Assembly (NCBI RefSeq): GCF_014490445.1
Contig: NZ_JACTUZ010000005.1
Coordinates: 31,341-95,340, forward strand
DNA: 64,000 nucleotides
From: Pseudoroseomonas ludipueritiae
GTDB lineage: Bacteria; Pseudomonadota; Alphaproteobacteria; Acetobacterales; Acetobacteraceae
Reading direction: 5' to 3'
Shown here in pieces: positions 18,184-26,865 of the stretch (position 1 is its first letter; the number at the start of each line of letters is the position of its first letter). The notes under the pieces are model-generated. The model saw only the letters and a list, made by a program, of their open reading frames with translations. It was not told the origin of the DNA and ran no database searches. Made by a program: the position numbers and the translations under genes.

Positions 18184-20184
18184 TTACTCCCCCGCCAGCA
18201 TCCGGGTGCGGGCACCCTCCGCGCGCGCCACATCCTCGGCCGGGATGTAGAACTCGCGGTCGTAGTTGAAGGTATGCACGATGGACACAACCAGGATCGC
18301 CAGGAAGGCCAAGGCGGCGAGCCACCACATGTACCAGATCATGCCGACGGCGAAGGCCACCGAGAGCGCCGAAAGGATGACACCCGTGCCGGTGTTCTTC
18401 GGCATGTGGATCGGCCGGAAGCCGCTCACCGGGCGCTCGGAACCGCGCTTCTTCATGTCCCACCAGGCGTCGAGGTCATGCACCACCGGCGTGAAGGCGA
18501 AGTTGTAGTCCGGCGGTGGGGAGGAGGTGGCCCATTCCAGGGTACGGCCGCCCCAGGGGTCGCCGGTCCAGTCCCGCAGCTGGTCACGCTTGAAGTAGCT
18601 GACCACCAGCTGGATCAGGAAGGAAGCAATGCCGATGGCGATCAGCACCGCGCCAATAGCGGCGATGATGAACCAGATCTGCAGCGATGGGTCGTCGAAG
18701 TGGTTGACGCGGCGCGTCACGCCCATCAGCCCTAGCACGTAGAGCGGCATGAAGGCGACCCAGAAGCCGATCAGCCAGAACCAGAAGGACATCTTGCCCC
18801 AGAAGGGATCGAGCTTGTAGCCGAAGGCCTTCGGGTACCAGTAGGTGATGCCGGCCAGCAGGCCGAAGACCACGCCGCCGATGATCACGTTGTGGAAGTG
18901 CGCGATCAGGAACAGCGAGTTGTGCAGCTGGAAGTCCGCCGGCGGCACCGCCAGCAGCACGCCCGTCATGCCACCGATCACGAAGGTGACCATGAAGCCA
19001 ACGGTCCACATCATCGGCAGCTCGAAGCGGATGCGGCCGCGATACATGGTGAAGAGCCAGTTGAAGATCTTCGCGCCGGTCGGGATCGAGATCACCATGG
19101 TGGTGATGCCGAAGAAGGAATTGACGCTGGCGCCGGAGCCCATGGTGAAGAAGTGGTGCAGCCAGACCAGGTAGGACAGGATGGTGATCACGACGGTCGC
19201 ATAGACCATCGAGGTATAGCCGAAGAGGCGCTTGGAGCAGTAGGTGGACACGACCTCGGAGAAGATGCCGAAGGCGGGCAGGATCAGGATGTAGACTTCC
19301 GGGTGGCCCCAGATCCAGATGAGGTTGACATACATCATCGGGTTGCCGCCGAAGTCGCTGGTGAAGAAGTTCGTCCCCACGTAGCGGTCCAGCGAGAGCA
19401 GCACGAGCACGGCCGTCAGCACCGGGAAGGCAGCCACGATCAGCACGTTGGTGCAGAGCGAGGTCCAGGTGAAGACCGGCATCTTCATCATGCTCATGCC
19501 CGGCGCGCGCATCTTCACGATGGTCGCGATCAGGTTGATGCCTGATAGCAACGTGCCCACGCCCGCGACCTGCAAGGCCCAGATGTAGTAGTCCACGCCC
19601 ACGCCCGGACTGGCCTCTATGCCGGAGAGCGGCGGATAGGCCAGCCAGCCGGTCTGCGCGAACTCACCCACGAACAACGACATCATGACGATGACGGCGC
19701 CCGCGGTCGTCATCCAGAAGGAGAAGTTGTTCAGGAAGGGGAAGGCCACGTCGCGCGCGCCGATCTGCAGCGGCACCACGAAGTTCATCAGCCCTGTCAC
19801 CAGCGGCATGGCGAAGAAGAAGATCATGATCACGCCATGGGCGGTGAAGATCTGATCGTAATGGTGCGGGGGCAGGTAGCCCTCCGACCCGCCAAAGGCG
19901 ATGGCCTGCTGGGCGCGCATCATGATGGCGTCGGAGAAGCCGCGCAGCAGCATCACCAGCGACAGGATGACATACATGATGCCGATGCGCTTGTGGTCCA
20001 CGGTGGTGAACCATTCACGCCAGAGATAGGCCCAGAGCCGGTATTTCGTGATCGCCGCAACCAGCGCGAGGCCGCCCAGGGCGACCACGGCGAAGGTGAC
20101 GACCAGGATCGGCTCGTGCAGCGGCAGGGAGTTCAGCGACAGGCGGCCGAACAAGAACGACGTTGAGTCCGGGGAAGGTGGCAT
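18184..20184 (-). CDS. cyoB: cytochrome o ubiquinol oxidase subunit I
   Basis: 666-aa catalytic subunit of the proton-pumping bo-type oxidase. About 14-15 transmembrane helices. The binuclear-centre signature is [17 protein letters not shown] with the HH pair in [10 protein letters not shown]; the low-spin heme histidines lie in [11 protein letters not shown] and [14 protein letters not shown]. Length and sequence fit E. coli CyoB. Reaction: oxidation of ubiquinol and reduction of oxygen to water with charge translocation. It is the second gene of cyoABCD, 78 nt after cyoA. Confidence 0.97.
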   Translation of the reverse strand: MPPSPDSTSFLFGRLSLNSLPLHEPILVVTFAVVALGGLALVAAITKYRLWAYLWREWFTTVDHKRIGIMYVILSLVMLLRGFSDAIMMRAQQAIAFGGSEGYLPPHHYDQIFTAHGVIMIFFFAMPLVTGLMNFVVPLQIGARDVAFPFLNNFSFWMTTAGAVIVMMSLFVGEFAQTGWLAYPPLSGIEASPGVGVDYYIWALQVAGVGTLLSGINLIATIVKMRAPGMSMMKMPVFTWTSLCTNVLIVAAFPVLTAVLVLLSLDRYVGTNFFTSDFGGNPMMYVNLIWIWGHPEVYILILPAFGIFSEVVSTYCSKRLFGYTSMVYATVVITILSYLVWLHHFFTMGSGASVNSFFGITTMVISIPTGAKIFNWLFTMYRGRIRFELPMMWTVGFMVTFVIGGMTGVLLAVPPADFQLHNSLFLIAHFHNVIIGGVVFGLLAGITYWYPKAFGYKLDPFWGKMSFWFWLIGFWVAFMPLYVLGLMGVTRRVNHFDDPSLQIWFIIAAIGAVLIAIGIASFLIQLVVSYFKRDQLRDWTGDPWGGRTLEWATSSPPPDYNFAFTPVVHDLDAWWDMKKRGSERPVSGFRPIHMPKNTGTGVILSALSVAFAVGMIWYMWWLAALAFLAILVVSIVHTFNYDREFYIPAEDVARAEGARTRMLAGE

Positions 20185-20262
20185 GGGTCTAATCAGTCAT
20201 TCCGTTGGTCATGGCCACGGGCAGCACAGGCGCCCCTGCCGTGGCAGGCAGGGGCGACAGGT

Positions 20263-21324
20263 TCAGTTGATGGCGCTGGACTGCGCCGGCTGGCCGGTGC
20301 CACGGGCATCGGCGAAGGTACAGAAGGCGGCGACGTAGCGCTGCGGCCTGCCGGAAGGCGTGGGCTCGGGGCTGGTCAGCACGTTCACGGTGCCGGCCAT
20401 GCCGAGGCCGCCGCGCATGTCGATGCCCATCATCTGGTCCATGCACATGCGGGAGGCGTCGACGCAGCGGTTGACGACGGCGTTGAACAGGTCCGGCGCG
20501 AAGCTGGCGAAGTGGCGCACCGGCTCCTTATGGCTGGGCTTCTCCAGCTCAAGGTACTCGGCGCGGCCGAGCTGCGCGGTGTTGTTCGCCTTGGCATCGG
20601 CCACCCAGCGGTTGAAGTCATCCGTGCTCAGGCCATGCACCTTGAAGTGCATGTCGGAGAAGCCGCCGCCGCTGTAGTTGGCGGAAAGCCCATGATAGAC
20701 GCCGGGCTTGTTGATGACGGCGTGCAGCTGGGTCTGCATGCCCGGCATGGCGTAGATCATGCCCGCCATGGCCGGCACCGAGAAGGCATTCATGACGGTG
20801 GAGGCGGTGATGTTGAACTTCACCGGCACATCCACAGGCAGCGCCAGCTCGTTGATCGAGGCGACGCCCTGCTCGGGATAGAGGAAGAGCCACTTCCAAT
20901 CCAGCGCCACGACATCGACCTGCAGCGGCTTCACGTCCGCGGGCAGCGGGCGCTCGGCATCCAGGCGCGCGATGGGGCGATAAGGGTCCAGCAGGTGGGT
21001 GCCCACCCAGGTCAGCCCGCCCAGCGCCACGATGATGCAGAGCGGCGCGGACCAGATGATGACCTCCAGCCGGGTGGAATGATTCCATTCGGGGTCGTAG
21101 GTCGCGCTGGTATTGGACTGGCGGTAGCGCCAGGCGAAGAACAAGGTCAGCAGGATCACCGGAACGATAATGATCAGCATCAACACCGTGGACCAGACAA
21201 TCAGGTCACGCTGCTGCGCCGCCACATCACCGGACGGATTCATGATGACCAGGTTGCACCCCGACAGCAGGAGTGCCAGCGGCCCCAGGGCCAGGAGACG
21301 CAGGATCTTGGAAGCCATACCCAT
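20263..21324 (-). CDS. cyoA: cytochrome o ubiquinol oxidase subunit II
   Basis: 353-aa lipoprotein subunit II. A signal peptide ends in the lipobox LLSGC (Cys23), then two transmembrane helices (about 40-65 and 85-110) and a periplasmic cupredoxin domain. As in quinol oxidases, the domain lacks a complete copper-A ligand set. First gene of the operon cyoABCD-SURF1-regBA. A GTG at 21327 and an ATG at 21318 are alternative starts; none has a strong ribosome site. The 150-bp gap to the divergent MFS gene should hold the operon promoter. Confidence 0.95.
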   Translation of the reverse strand: MGMASKILRLLALGPLALLLSGCNLVIMNPSGDVAAQQRDLIVWSTVLMLIIIVPVILLTLFFAWRYRQSNTSATYDPEWNHSTRLEVIIWSAPLCIIVALGGLTWVGTHLLDPYRPIARLDAERPLPADVKPLQVDVVALDWKWLFLYPEQGVASINELALPVDVPVKFNITASTVMNAFSVPAMAGMIYAMPGMQTQLHAVINKPGVYHGLSANYSGGGFSDMHFKVHGLSTDDFNRWVADAKANNTAQLGRAEYLELEKPSHKEPVRHFASFAPDLFNAVVNRCVDASRMCMDQMMGIDMRGGLGMAGTVNVLTSPEPTPSGRPQRYVAAFCTFADARGTGQPAQSSAIN

Positions 21325-21491
21325 CACTCAGGAAACCATGATGCTCGCGGGCCACTTAGGCTCCTGGCAGCCTGGCCGGGAGTGGACGTTTTGTCCTATC
21401 GGCATGCGCGCTGCCGCAGGGCACATGCGTGGCAATCATGGCCGGGTGACGGCCGGCGGAACCCCGCCGGACCGAGATGAGGATCGAGTGG

Positions 21492-22835
21492 ATGAGCGCA
21501 AGTTCCGCGCGTGGCAAGCCGAGTTCGACAGGGCTGGAAAACGACGCCCGGCGCGCCAACGAGAGTGCCGATAGCCATCACGTCTCGCCGGGCGATATCG
21601 CCCTGGGCGTCATCATCGGGCGCATGTCGGAATTCTTCGACTTCTTTGTTTATGCGCTGGCCTCGGTGCTGGTCTTCCCGAAGCTGTTCTTCCCGGATTT
21701 CAGCCCGCTGCAGGCGACGGTTCTGTCCTTCGCCATCTTCCCGCTGGCCTTCATCGGCCGGCCGCTGGGCACGCTGATCTTCACTGCCATCGACCGTGAG
21801 CACGGCCGCGGCACCAAGATGACCATGGCGCTGTTCCTGCTGGGCGGCGCCACGGCGGCCATCAGCTTCCTGCCGGGCACCGAGAGGATCGGCTATTGGG
21901 CGGTGCTGCTGCTCGCCACCTTCCGCTTCCTGCAGGGCGTGGCCCTGGGCGGCGCTTCCGAGGGTCTCGCCTCGCTGCTGGCGCTGAACGCTCCGCACAA
22001 CCGCCGTGGCTGGTATGCGATGATGCCGCAGCTCGGCGCGCCTTTGGGCTTCCTGCTGGCGGCCGGCCTGTTCCTCTTCCTGCTCACCACGCTGCCGCAG
22101 CAGGACTTCCATGAGTGGGGCTGGCGCTATCCCTTCTTCGTGGCCTTCGCGGTGAACGTGGTCGCGCTCTTCGCCCGCCTCCGCCTGGTGGCCACCAGCG
22201 AATTCGCGACGCTGCTGGAACGGCTGGAGCTGCGCCCCGCCTATATCACGGACCTGGTGCGGTCCGAGGGTCAGAACGTGGTGGTCGGCGCCTTCGTGCC
22301 GCTGGCCAGCTTCGCGCTGTTCCACCTTGTCACTGTCTTCCCACTGGCCTGGGTGGTGCTGAATTCCGAGCGCATTGGCGCCGGCATGCTGCGGACCCAG
22401 ATGGTGGGCGCCGTGGTGCTCTTCGTCATGGTGATCCTCTCCGGCCGCATCGCCGATGCCATCGGCCGTGCCCGGGTGCTGCGGATCGGCGCGGTGCTGA
22501 TCGGCCTCTTCTCCTTCGGCGCGCCCTTCATCCTCGGCGCGGGGTCCGTGGGGGAGACGGTCTATATCATCCTGGGCTTCGGCCTGCTGGGCCTGTCCTT
22601 TGGCCAGACAAGCGGCGCGCTGGCCTCCAGCTTCTCCCGGCAGTTCCGCTACACGGGCTCGGCCCTGACGGCGGATATCGCCTGGCTGATCGGCGCCGGC
22701 TTTGCGCCGCTGGTGGCGCTTGGCCTCTCCAGCTACATCGGCCTCTTCTCGGTGGGCGGCTATCTGCTCTCCGGCGCCATCTGCACCGTGGTGGCACTGC
22801 GGCGCGGCCGCACGCTCGAGATGCGGGACCACTGA
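21492..22835 (+). CDS. MFS transporter, metabolite:H+ symporter type
   Basis: 447-aa major facilitator with about 12 transmembrane helices. The N-terminal part resembles the proline/betaine-ShiA-KgtP group (GRMSEFFDFFVYALASVLVFP; FIGRPLGTLIFTAIDREHGR as the loop 2-3 motif; RFLQGVALGGASEG in helix 4). The substrate is not predictable, though organic acids or osmolytes are common in the group. The ATG at 21492 has AGGA 8 nt upstream; an ATG at 21477 would add five residues. A strong terminator follows directly. Confidence 0.88.
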   Translation: MSASSARGKPSSTGLENDARRANESADSHHVSPGDIALGVIIGRMSEFFDFFVYALASVLVFPKLFFPDFSPLQATVLSFAIFPLAFIGRPLGTLIFTAIDREHGRGTKMTMALFLLGGATAAISFLPGTERIGYWAVLLLATFRFLQGVALGGASEGLASLLALNAPHNRRGWYAMMPQLGAPLGFLLAAGLFLFLLTTLPQQDFHEWGWRYPFFVAFAVNVVALFARLRLVATSEFATLLERLELRPAYITDLVRSEGQNVVVGAFVPLASFALFHLVTVFPLAWVVLNSERIGAGMLRTQMVGAVVLFVMVILSGRIADAIGRARVLRIGAVLIGLFSFGAPFILGAGSVGETVYIILGFGLLGLSFGQTSGALASSFSRQFRYTGSALTADIAWLIGAGFAPLVALGLSSYIGLFSVGGYLLSGAICTVVALRRGRTLEMRDH

Positions 22836-22840
22836 CAGCA

Positions 22841-22876
22841 AAGGCCCGCCCTGGAAGGGGCGGGCCTTTTCGCTTC
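22841..22876 (+). terminator. rho-independent terminator after the MFS gene
   Basis: Perfect 12-bp inverted repeat AAAGGCCCGCCC / GGGCGGGCCTTT with a 6-nt loop (22853-22858), starting 5 nt after the MFS stop and continuing into TTCGCTT, so the right arm ends in a short T-run on the plus strand. Confidence 0.9.
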
Positions 22877-22908
22877 AGCCGCCGGAGCAGCGGCTTCACC
22901 TTTGCTTG

Positions 22909-22936
22909 AAAAAAGGGGAGGGGCAGTTCCCCTCCC
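22909..22936 (-). terminator. rho-independent terminator after metZ
   Basis: On the minus strand the 8-bp stem GGGAGGGG/CCCCTCCC (arms 22929-22936 and 22916-22923, 5-nt loop) is followed by one more C and six T residues (22909-22914 as A on the plus strand). It lies 7 nt past the metZ stop and faces the MFS terminator. Confidence 0.88.
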
Positions 22937-22943
22937 GCCCTGG

Positions 22944-24407
22944 TCAGGCCTTGCGGCGGCGCTTGGTGGCGGGCGCGGCCTCGGTAGCCGGCTCCGCGGC
23001 GCGAGGCTCGTGGAACAGCCCTTCGACAGCCTCGGCGAAAAGATCGGGCTCTTCCGGCTTGGCGACGCGGGCGGCAGGCTCCGGCGTTGTGGCGGCGGCC
23101 TTACGCTTGCCGCGCGGCTTGGTTTCGCCGGCAGGCTCGGGCTGCGACGGCGGCGCGCTGGCCTGCTCCACCACCATCTTTGCGGCCGACTGCGGGCGCG
23201 GCGCCGCATGGCCGAAAGCGGCATCCAGCGCCGTCGAGATATCCTCGATCAGGTCCGCCACATCCTCCAGGCCCACGGAAAGCCGGACCGAGCCCTCGGT
23301 GATGCCGAGTCGCGCCCGTTCTTCCGGCGCCACCTTGCTATGGGTGGTGGTGGCGGGGTGGGTGATCAGGCTCTTGGCATCGCCCAGGTTGTTGGAGATG
23401 TCGATGATCCGCAGCGCATCCAGGAAGCGGAAGGCCGCTTCCTTGCCGCCCTCGATATCGAAGGTCACCAGCGTGCCGCCGGCCGCCATCTGCTGCTTCG
23501 CCAGGTCGTATTGCGGGTGGCTGGCCAGGAAGGGGTAGCAGACGCGGGAAACCTCGGCCCGCTCCTCCAGCATCTGGGCGATGGCGGCGGCGGAGCGGCA
23601 CATGGCCGGCACGCGCAGGTGCAGCGTCTCCATGCCCTTCAGGATGGTCCAGGCATTGAAGGCCGACATCGCCGGGCCGGTATTGCGGGTAAAGGGCTGC
23701 AACACCTCCTCGATCCACTTCTTGTTCCCCAGTACGGCGCCGCCCAGCACGCGGCCCTGGCCGTCGAAATGCTTGGTGAGGGAGTAGACCACCACATCGG
23801 CGCCGAACTTCAGCGGGCGCTGCAGCAGCGGCGTGGCGAAGACATTGTCCACCACCACAATGGCGCCGGCCTCATGCGCCATGTCGCTGACGGCGCGCAG
23901 ATCCACCATCTCCAGCATCGGGTTGGAGGGGGTCTCCAGCAGCACCAGCTGGCAGGGGCGCTTGAAGGCGGTGCGCCATTGCGCCAGGTCCGCGCCATCC
24001 ACGAACTCGGTCTGGATGCCGTAGCGCGGCAGCAGGGTCGAAACGATCCAGTGGCAGGAGCCGAAGAGCGCGCGGGAGGCCACCACCCGGTCCCCCGCCT
24101 TCAAATGCGCCAGCATGGCGGCGGAGACGGCGGCCATGCCCGTGGCCGTGACGCGGCAGGCCTCAGCCCCTTCGAGGGCGGCAAGGCGCTGCTCCAGCAT
24201 CGCGATGGTGGGATTGCCGAAGCGGGAATACTGCCAGTGCTCGACCTCTCCGGTGAAGGTCTGCTCGGCCTGCTTCGCGCTGTCATAGACGAAGCCGGAG
24301 GTGAGGTAGAGCGCCTCCGAGGTCTCGTCCTGGTTGCTGCGCATGAGCCCGCCGCGGACAAGCAGGGTGGCGGGGCGAAGCGGACGGTCTGGAGTGGGCT
24401 TGGCCAT
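22944..24407 (-). CDS. metZ: O-succinylhomoserine sulfhydrylase with C-terminal extension
   Basis: 487-aa PLP enzyme of the Cys/Met metabolism family that makes homocysteine from O-succinylhomoserine and sulfide for methionine synthesis. The PLP lysine is Lys212 in VYSLTKHFDGQGRVLGG; SRFGNPT, TATGMAA and LETPSNPM are also typical, and the whole core matches MetZ. The catalytic fold should end near residue 398. About 90 further residues are rich in Ala, Pro, Glu and Lys and end in KRRRKA; most homologues stop before this. Control is by the SAM-II leader upstream, and a terminator closes the unit. Confidence 0.92.
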   Translation of the reverse strand: MAKPTPDRPLRPATLLVRGGLMRSNQDETSEALYLTSGFVYDSAKQAEQTFTGEVEHWQYSRFGNPTIAMLEQRLAALEGAEACRVTATGMAAVSAAMLAHLKAGDRVVASRALFGSCHWIVSTLLPRYGIQTEFVDGADLAQWRTAFKRPCQLVLLETPSNPMLEMVDLRAVSDMAHEAGAIVVVDNVFATPLLQRPLKFGADVVVYSLTKHFDGQGRVLGGAVLGNKKWIEEVLQPFTRNTGPAMSAFNAWTILKGMETLHLRVPAMCRSAAAIAQMLEERAEVSRVCYPFLASHPQYDLAKQQMAAGGTLVTFDIEGGKEAAFRFLDALRIIDISNNLGDAKSLITHPATTTHSKVAPEERARLGITEGSVRLSVGLEDVADLIEDISTALDAAFGHAAPRPQSAAKMVVEQASAPPSQPEPAGETKPRGKRKAAATTPEPAARVAKPEEPDLFAEAVEGLFHEPRAAEPATEAAPATKRRRKA

Positions 24408-24478
24408 CTGGCGGCAACTCTCGGGCTATGCAACCCGGCCCGGTCGGGCAGGAACGCGCAGGTGTCCCCGCCACGGCC

Positions 24479-24532
24479 GTTTAGCGCGGTTCTTTTAGCT
24501 CGCCGCAAGCTGGCCGGACAAATCGCGAGCAC
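24479..24532 (-). promoter_or_regulatory. SAM-II (SAM-alpha) riboswitch upstream of metZ
   Basis: On the minus strand, stem P1 is GCTCGC (24525-24530) paired with GCGAGC (24498-24503). Between the arms is GATTTG...GGCCAGCTTGC, and after P1 comes TAAAAGAACCGCGCTAAAC. These match the conserved parts of the SAM-II pseudoknot aptamer (GAUUU, CUUGC, then UAAA...CGCUAAA) known upstream of metA, metX and metZ in alphaproteobacteria. It ends about 70 nt before the metZ ATG. Expected effect, from the known class: high S-adenosylmethionine lowers metZ expression. Confidence 0.88.
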
Positions 24533-24604
24533 CCCTTCTCAGGGGCGAGGCGACCTTACGCCCGGCTTGCCCCCCGCACAAGGGCAGGCTAAGAGTGTTC
24601 CAAC

Positions 24605-24679
24605 GCGGGCGTAGTTCAGAGGTAGAACGTCAGCTTCCCAAGCTGAATGTCGTGGGTTCAATTCCCATCGCCCGCTCCA
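24605..24679 (+). tRNA. tRNA-Gly(CCC)
   Basis: 75 nt including an encoded CCA. Acceptor stem GCGGGCG/CGCCCGC, D-arm with AGTTCAGAGGTAGAAC, anticodon stem TCAGC/GCTGA with loop TTCCCAA (anticodon CCC), and T-arm with GGTTCAATTCCC. All arms pair well. It lies between metZ and thiM, both on the other strand. Confidence 0.97.
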
Positions 24680-24695
24680 AGATTTCGCGCGGCCT

Positions 24696-25526
24696 TCAGG
24701 CGGCCGAGACGCGGGCCTGCCGGGCCAGAGCGGCATCCCCCAGGGTATAGAGACTATCCAGCAGCGCCACCTGGAAGCTGCCGGGGGCGGTCGCCCGTTG
24801 GGCCGCTTCCTCCGCCGCCACCCCCAGCACCGCCAGCCCGGCCGTGGCCGCCGCCATGCCATCCAGCCCCGCACCCAGAAAGGCGCCGATCAAAGCCGTG
24901 GCGGTGCAGCCAGTGCCGGTGATGCGCGTCAGCAGCGGATGGCCGTTGGCGATGGCCAGCATGCCCGTCCCATCCGTCACGTAATCGGTGGCGCCCGTCA
25001 CCGCGACCACGCTGCCGGACCGGCGGGCGAGGCGCCGCGCCGCTTCCCTGGCCGCTTCGGCACGGTGCGCGCTGTCCACGCCCTTGCCGCCCGCCACCTC
25101 TCCGGCCAATGCCAGGATCTCCGAGGCATTGCCCCGTATCACGCTCGGGCCCCGCTCCAGAAGACTATGCGCGGTGCCCAGCCGGAAGGCCGTGGCGCCT
25201 ACCGCCACGGGATCGAGAATCCAGGGGATGCCAGCCTCGATGGCAGCTTCCGTGGCCACATGCATGGAGGCGCGCTGCGGAGCCGTCAGCGTGCCCAGGT
25301 TCACCACCAGCGCTGCGGCCTTTGGGGTGAACTCCCCCACCTCTTCCTCCGCCAGAACCATGGCAGGGGAGGCGCCGATGGCTAGCAGCGCGTTTGCGGT
25401 GATATTCGCCACCACCTGATTGGTGATGTTATGCACCAGCGGCGCCGCTGCCCGCAGGCGCGACAGTGCGGAGGAAAGATCGGGTGAGGTCATCCTGGCC
25501 GTCTCGCTGCTCGTCGGCTGAGGCAT
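24696..25526 (-). CDS. thiM: hydroxyethylthiazole kinase
   Basis: 276-aa kinase that phosphorylates 4-methyl-5-(2-hydroxyethyl)thiazole for thiamine salvage. Ribokinase-like fold with family motifs VHNITNQVVANITANALLA, ASPAMVLAEEEV, WILDPVAVGAT, RGNASEI and the catalytic GTGCTATALIGAF. A start at the internal ATG 25493 is possible and closer to the usual N-terminus; the longer form begins MPQPTSSE. No other thi gene is adjacent and no TPP riboswitch was found upstream. Confidence 0.93.
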   Translation of the reverse strand: MPQPTSSETARMTSPDLSSALSRLRAAAPLVHNITNQVVANITANALLAIGASPAMVLAEEEVGEFTPKAAALVVNLGTLTAPQRASMHVATEAAIEAGIPWILDPVAVGATAFRLGTAHSLLERGPSVIRGNASEILALAGEVAGGKGVDSAHRAEAAREAARRLARRSGSVVAVTGATDYVTDGTGMLAIANGHPLLTRITGTGCTATALIGAFLGAGLDGMAAATAGLAVLGVAAEEAAQRATAPGSFQVALLDSLYTLGDAALARQARVSAA

Positions 25527-26024
25527 AGCCGCTCGCCTGCATCATCGGAAGGTGACGAGCTGCGCTCTGGCGTCTGGTCTAGAAAGGTGCGATCAGTAAA
25601 TTCAATTTAGGTATAATAATATTTAAAGATTCATATAATATTACGTTGCGCTATTCGCTGTAGGAAAATTCCAATTCTGTAATAATTGACGTCATTTATT
25701 GATTATCACGGGTGGTGGATGTTGTGAATTTAAGCCATCGAACCTCTAACCTGTTCCAGACTAGAAGGTGTCTGCTCGTCGTCAGTTGACCGCGCTCATG
25801 TGGGGCATGGCGCCAGCCGCCCTACCTGCGCTGTGAAGGACCCAAAAGCCGGGATGGAGTACCTGCGCCGCAACTCGAAAACACGCCGATGTCGCAAAGT
25901 CACCAGCGATAGAGCCGCAAGGCGATGATGCGGCCACCGCAGCCACTACCCCTGTAACGCACGCCTGGGGCCGACAGAATGTGCCAGCCCCAAGCCATGC
26001 TCTTGCGGGCGATACTGCCTTGTC
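25527..26024. other. gene-poor intergenic stretch with an AT-rich core
   Basis: About 500 bp with no supported gene. From about 25590 to 25720 the base composition drops sharply to AT-rich sequence with several TATAATA-like runs and a TGACGTCA palindrome (25686-25693), in strong contrast to the GC-rich surroundings. From about 25740 to 26024 the GC content rises again but no frame makes a recognisable protein. The AT core may hold the thiM promoter on the minus strand; the whole stretch has the look of decayed or acquired DNA. Confidence 0.5.
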
Positions 26025-26452
26025 TCAGGCGAAGGCGATCCCGTAGTGGCTGGGATCTTCGTTCATGACGTTCGCTACAGTGAGAGCAACGTGTTCCGCA
26101 CTTTCCGAGAAGCCCAGAACGGTACTGGCTCGTGTCATCGTGCCACTATCGAGCCAGCCCACCCAGGTAGCCTTACCGGAACGGTCAGACGCGCGATGAA
26201 GTGCGTTGTTATACAGCAGCTCGACGAAGTCGGTTGTTGAGGTGTCGGCTCCATAACGAGCCTTGAACTCGTCACTCGCCATAAATCCGTCCATCATGTT
26301 GGCTTGGCTCTGTGTGCCGGTGTCCAAGCCGGTACGCCAGTTGGTCAGCCCTTGTGCGTCGGGCAGGCGTCCTAGAACTGTATCATGTGGATCCACAGGT
26401 GAAGAGGCATCAGGGATGCGGCGCCCACTCTCCAGGGCAGCAACAAGGCTCT
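26025..26452 (-). pseudogene. DUF4214 domain fragment, 5'-truncated
   Basis: An open frame on the minus strand runs from a TGA at about 26453 to 26024. It lacks a good ATG (first usable start is the GTG at 26396). It contains one DUF4214 unit: DTVLGRLPDAQGLTNWRTGL, then FMASDEFKARYG, FVELLYNNALHRASDRSG and the GFSESAEH end. DUF4214 repeats occur in long secreted RTX/S-layer-like proteins, usually after a VxxLY stretch; here that position reads PVDPHDTVLG. The most economical reading is the surviving C-terminus of a larger secreted protein. It could still be a short expressed protein from GTG. Confidence 0.7.
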
Positions 26453-26865
26453 GACTTCAACCTTTTAGTTCGATTTCGCAATCGAATCTAAGACTGAGCG
26501 GCCATTTGCTTTTAAACAAGGCGGCCGGGCCGGAGGCGACTCTGATGGATGCTGCCATCTCCGGCGAGCGACGCAGAGACGGCTACGAACAGGGGCTACA
26601 GCCTGGCCCGATCGCTCATGGATGCCGCGAGCTGTTCGGGCAGAAAATGAGACATATCGTTATAGATAAGAAACAAAAATGAGAAGGCTAGAATTGAAGA
26701 CTCCTTCTTGTAGTAGAGCCTTCGCGAAGATGTCCTCTCTGGCGAATTTCTGGCTTCACCAGAAGATGATAAACGGTCAGTCAACTGCCCGTCTTAGCTT
26801 CACGGCAGAAGGAAAAACGAAACGTCCCACGAGCCTCTTCCAATAAGCATCTGGGAGGAAGTGAA
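26453..26865. other. intergenic stretch with inverted repeat, upstream of the Rieske gene
   Basis: About 410 bp without a supported gene. It contains a 7-bp inverted repeat TTCGATT/AATCGAA with a 4-nt loop at 26469-26486. From about 26650 to 26860 it is less GC-rich than the surrounding genes. It should hold the promoter of the Rieske-PQQ dehydrogenase run. No confident promoter elements can be assigned. Confidence 0.45.

Noticed and set aside
25527-25760. TPP riboswitch upstream of thiM
   Set aside because: Neither the CUGAGA nor the ACCUGAU blocks of the THI element occur on the minus strand in this region.
25780-26024. Insertion-sequence remnant
   Set aside because: Some arginine-rich frames look vaguely transposase-like, but no motif, terminal repeat or target duplication can be shown.
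24605-26865. Integrative element inserted at tRNA-Gly
   Set aside because: No integrase gene and no second copy of the tRNA 3' end were found nearby, although the AT-rich stretch made this tempting.
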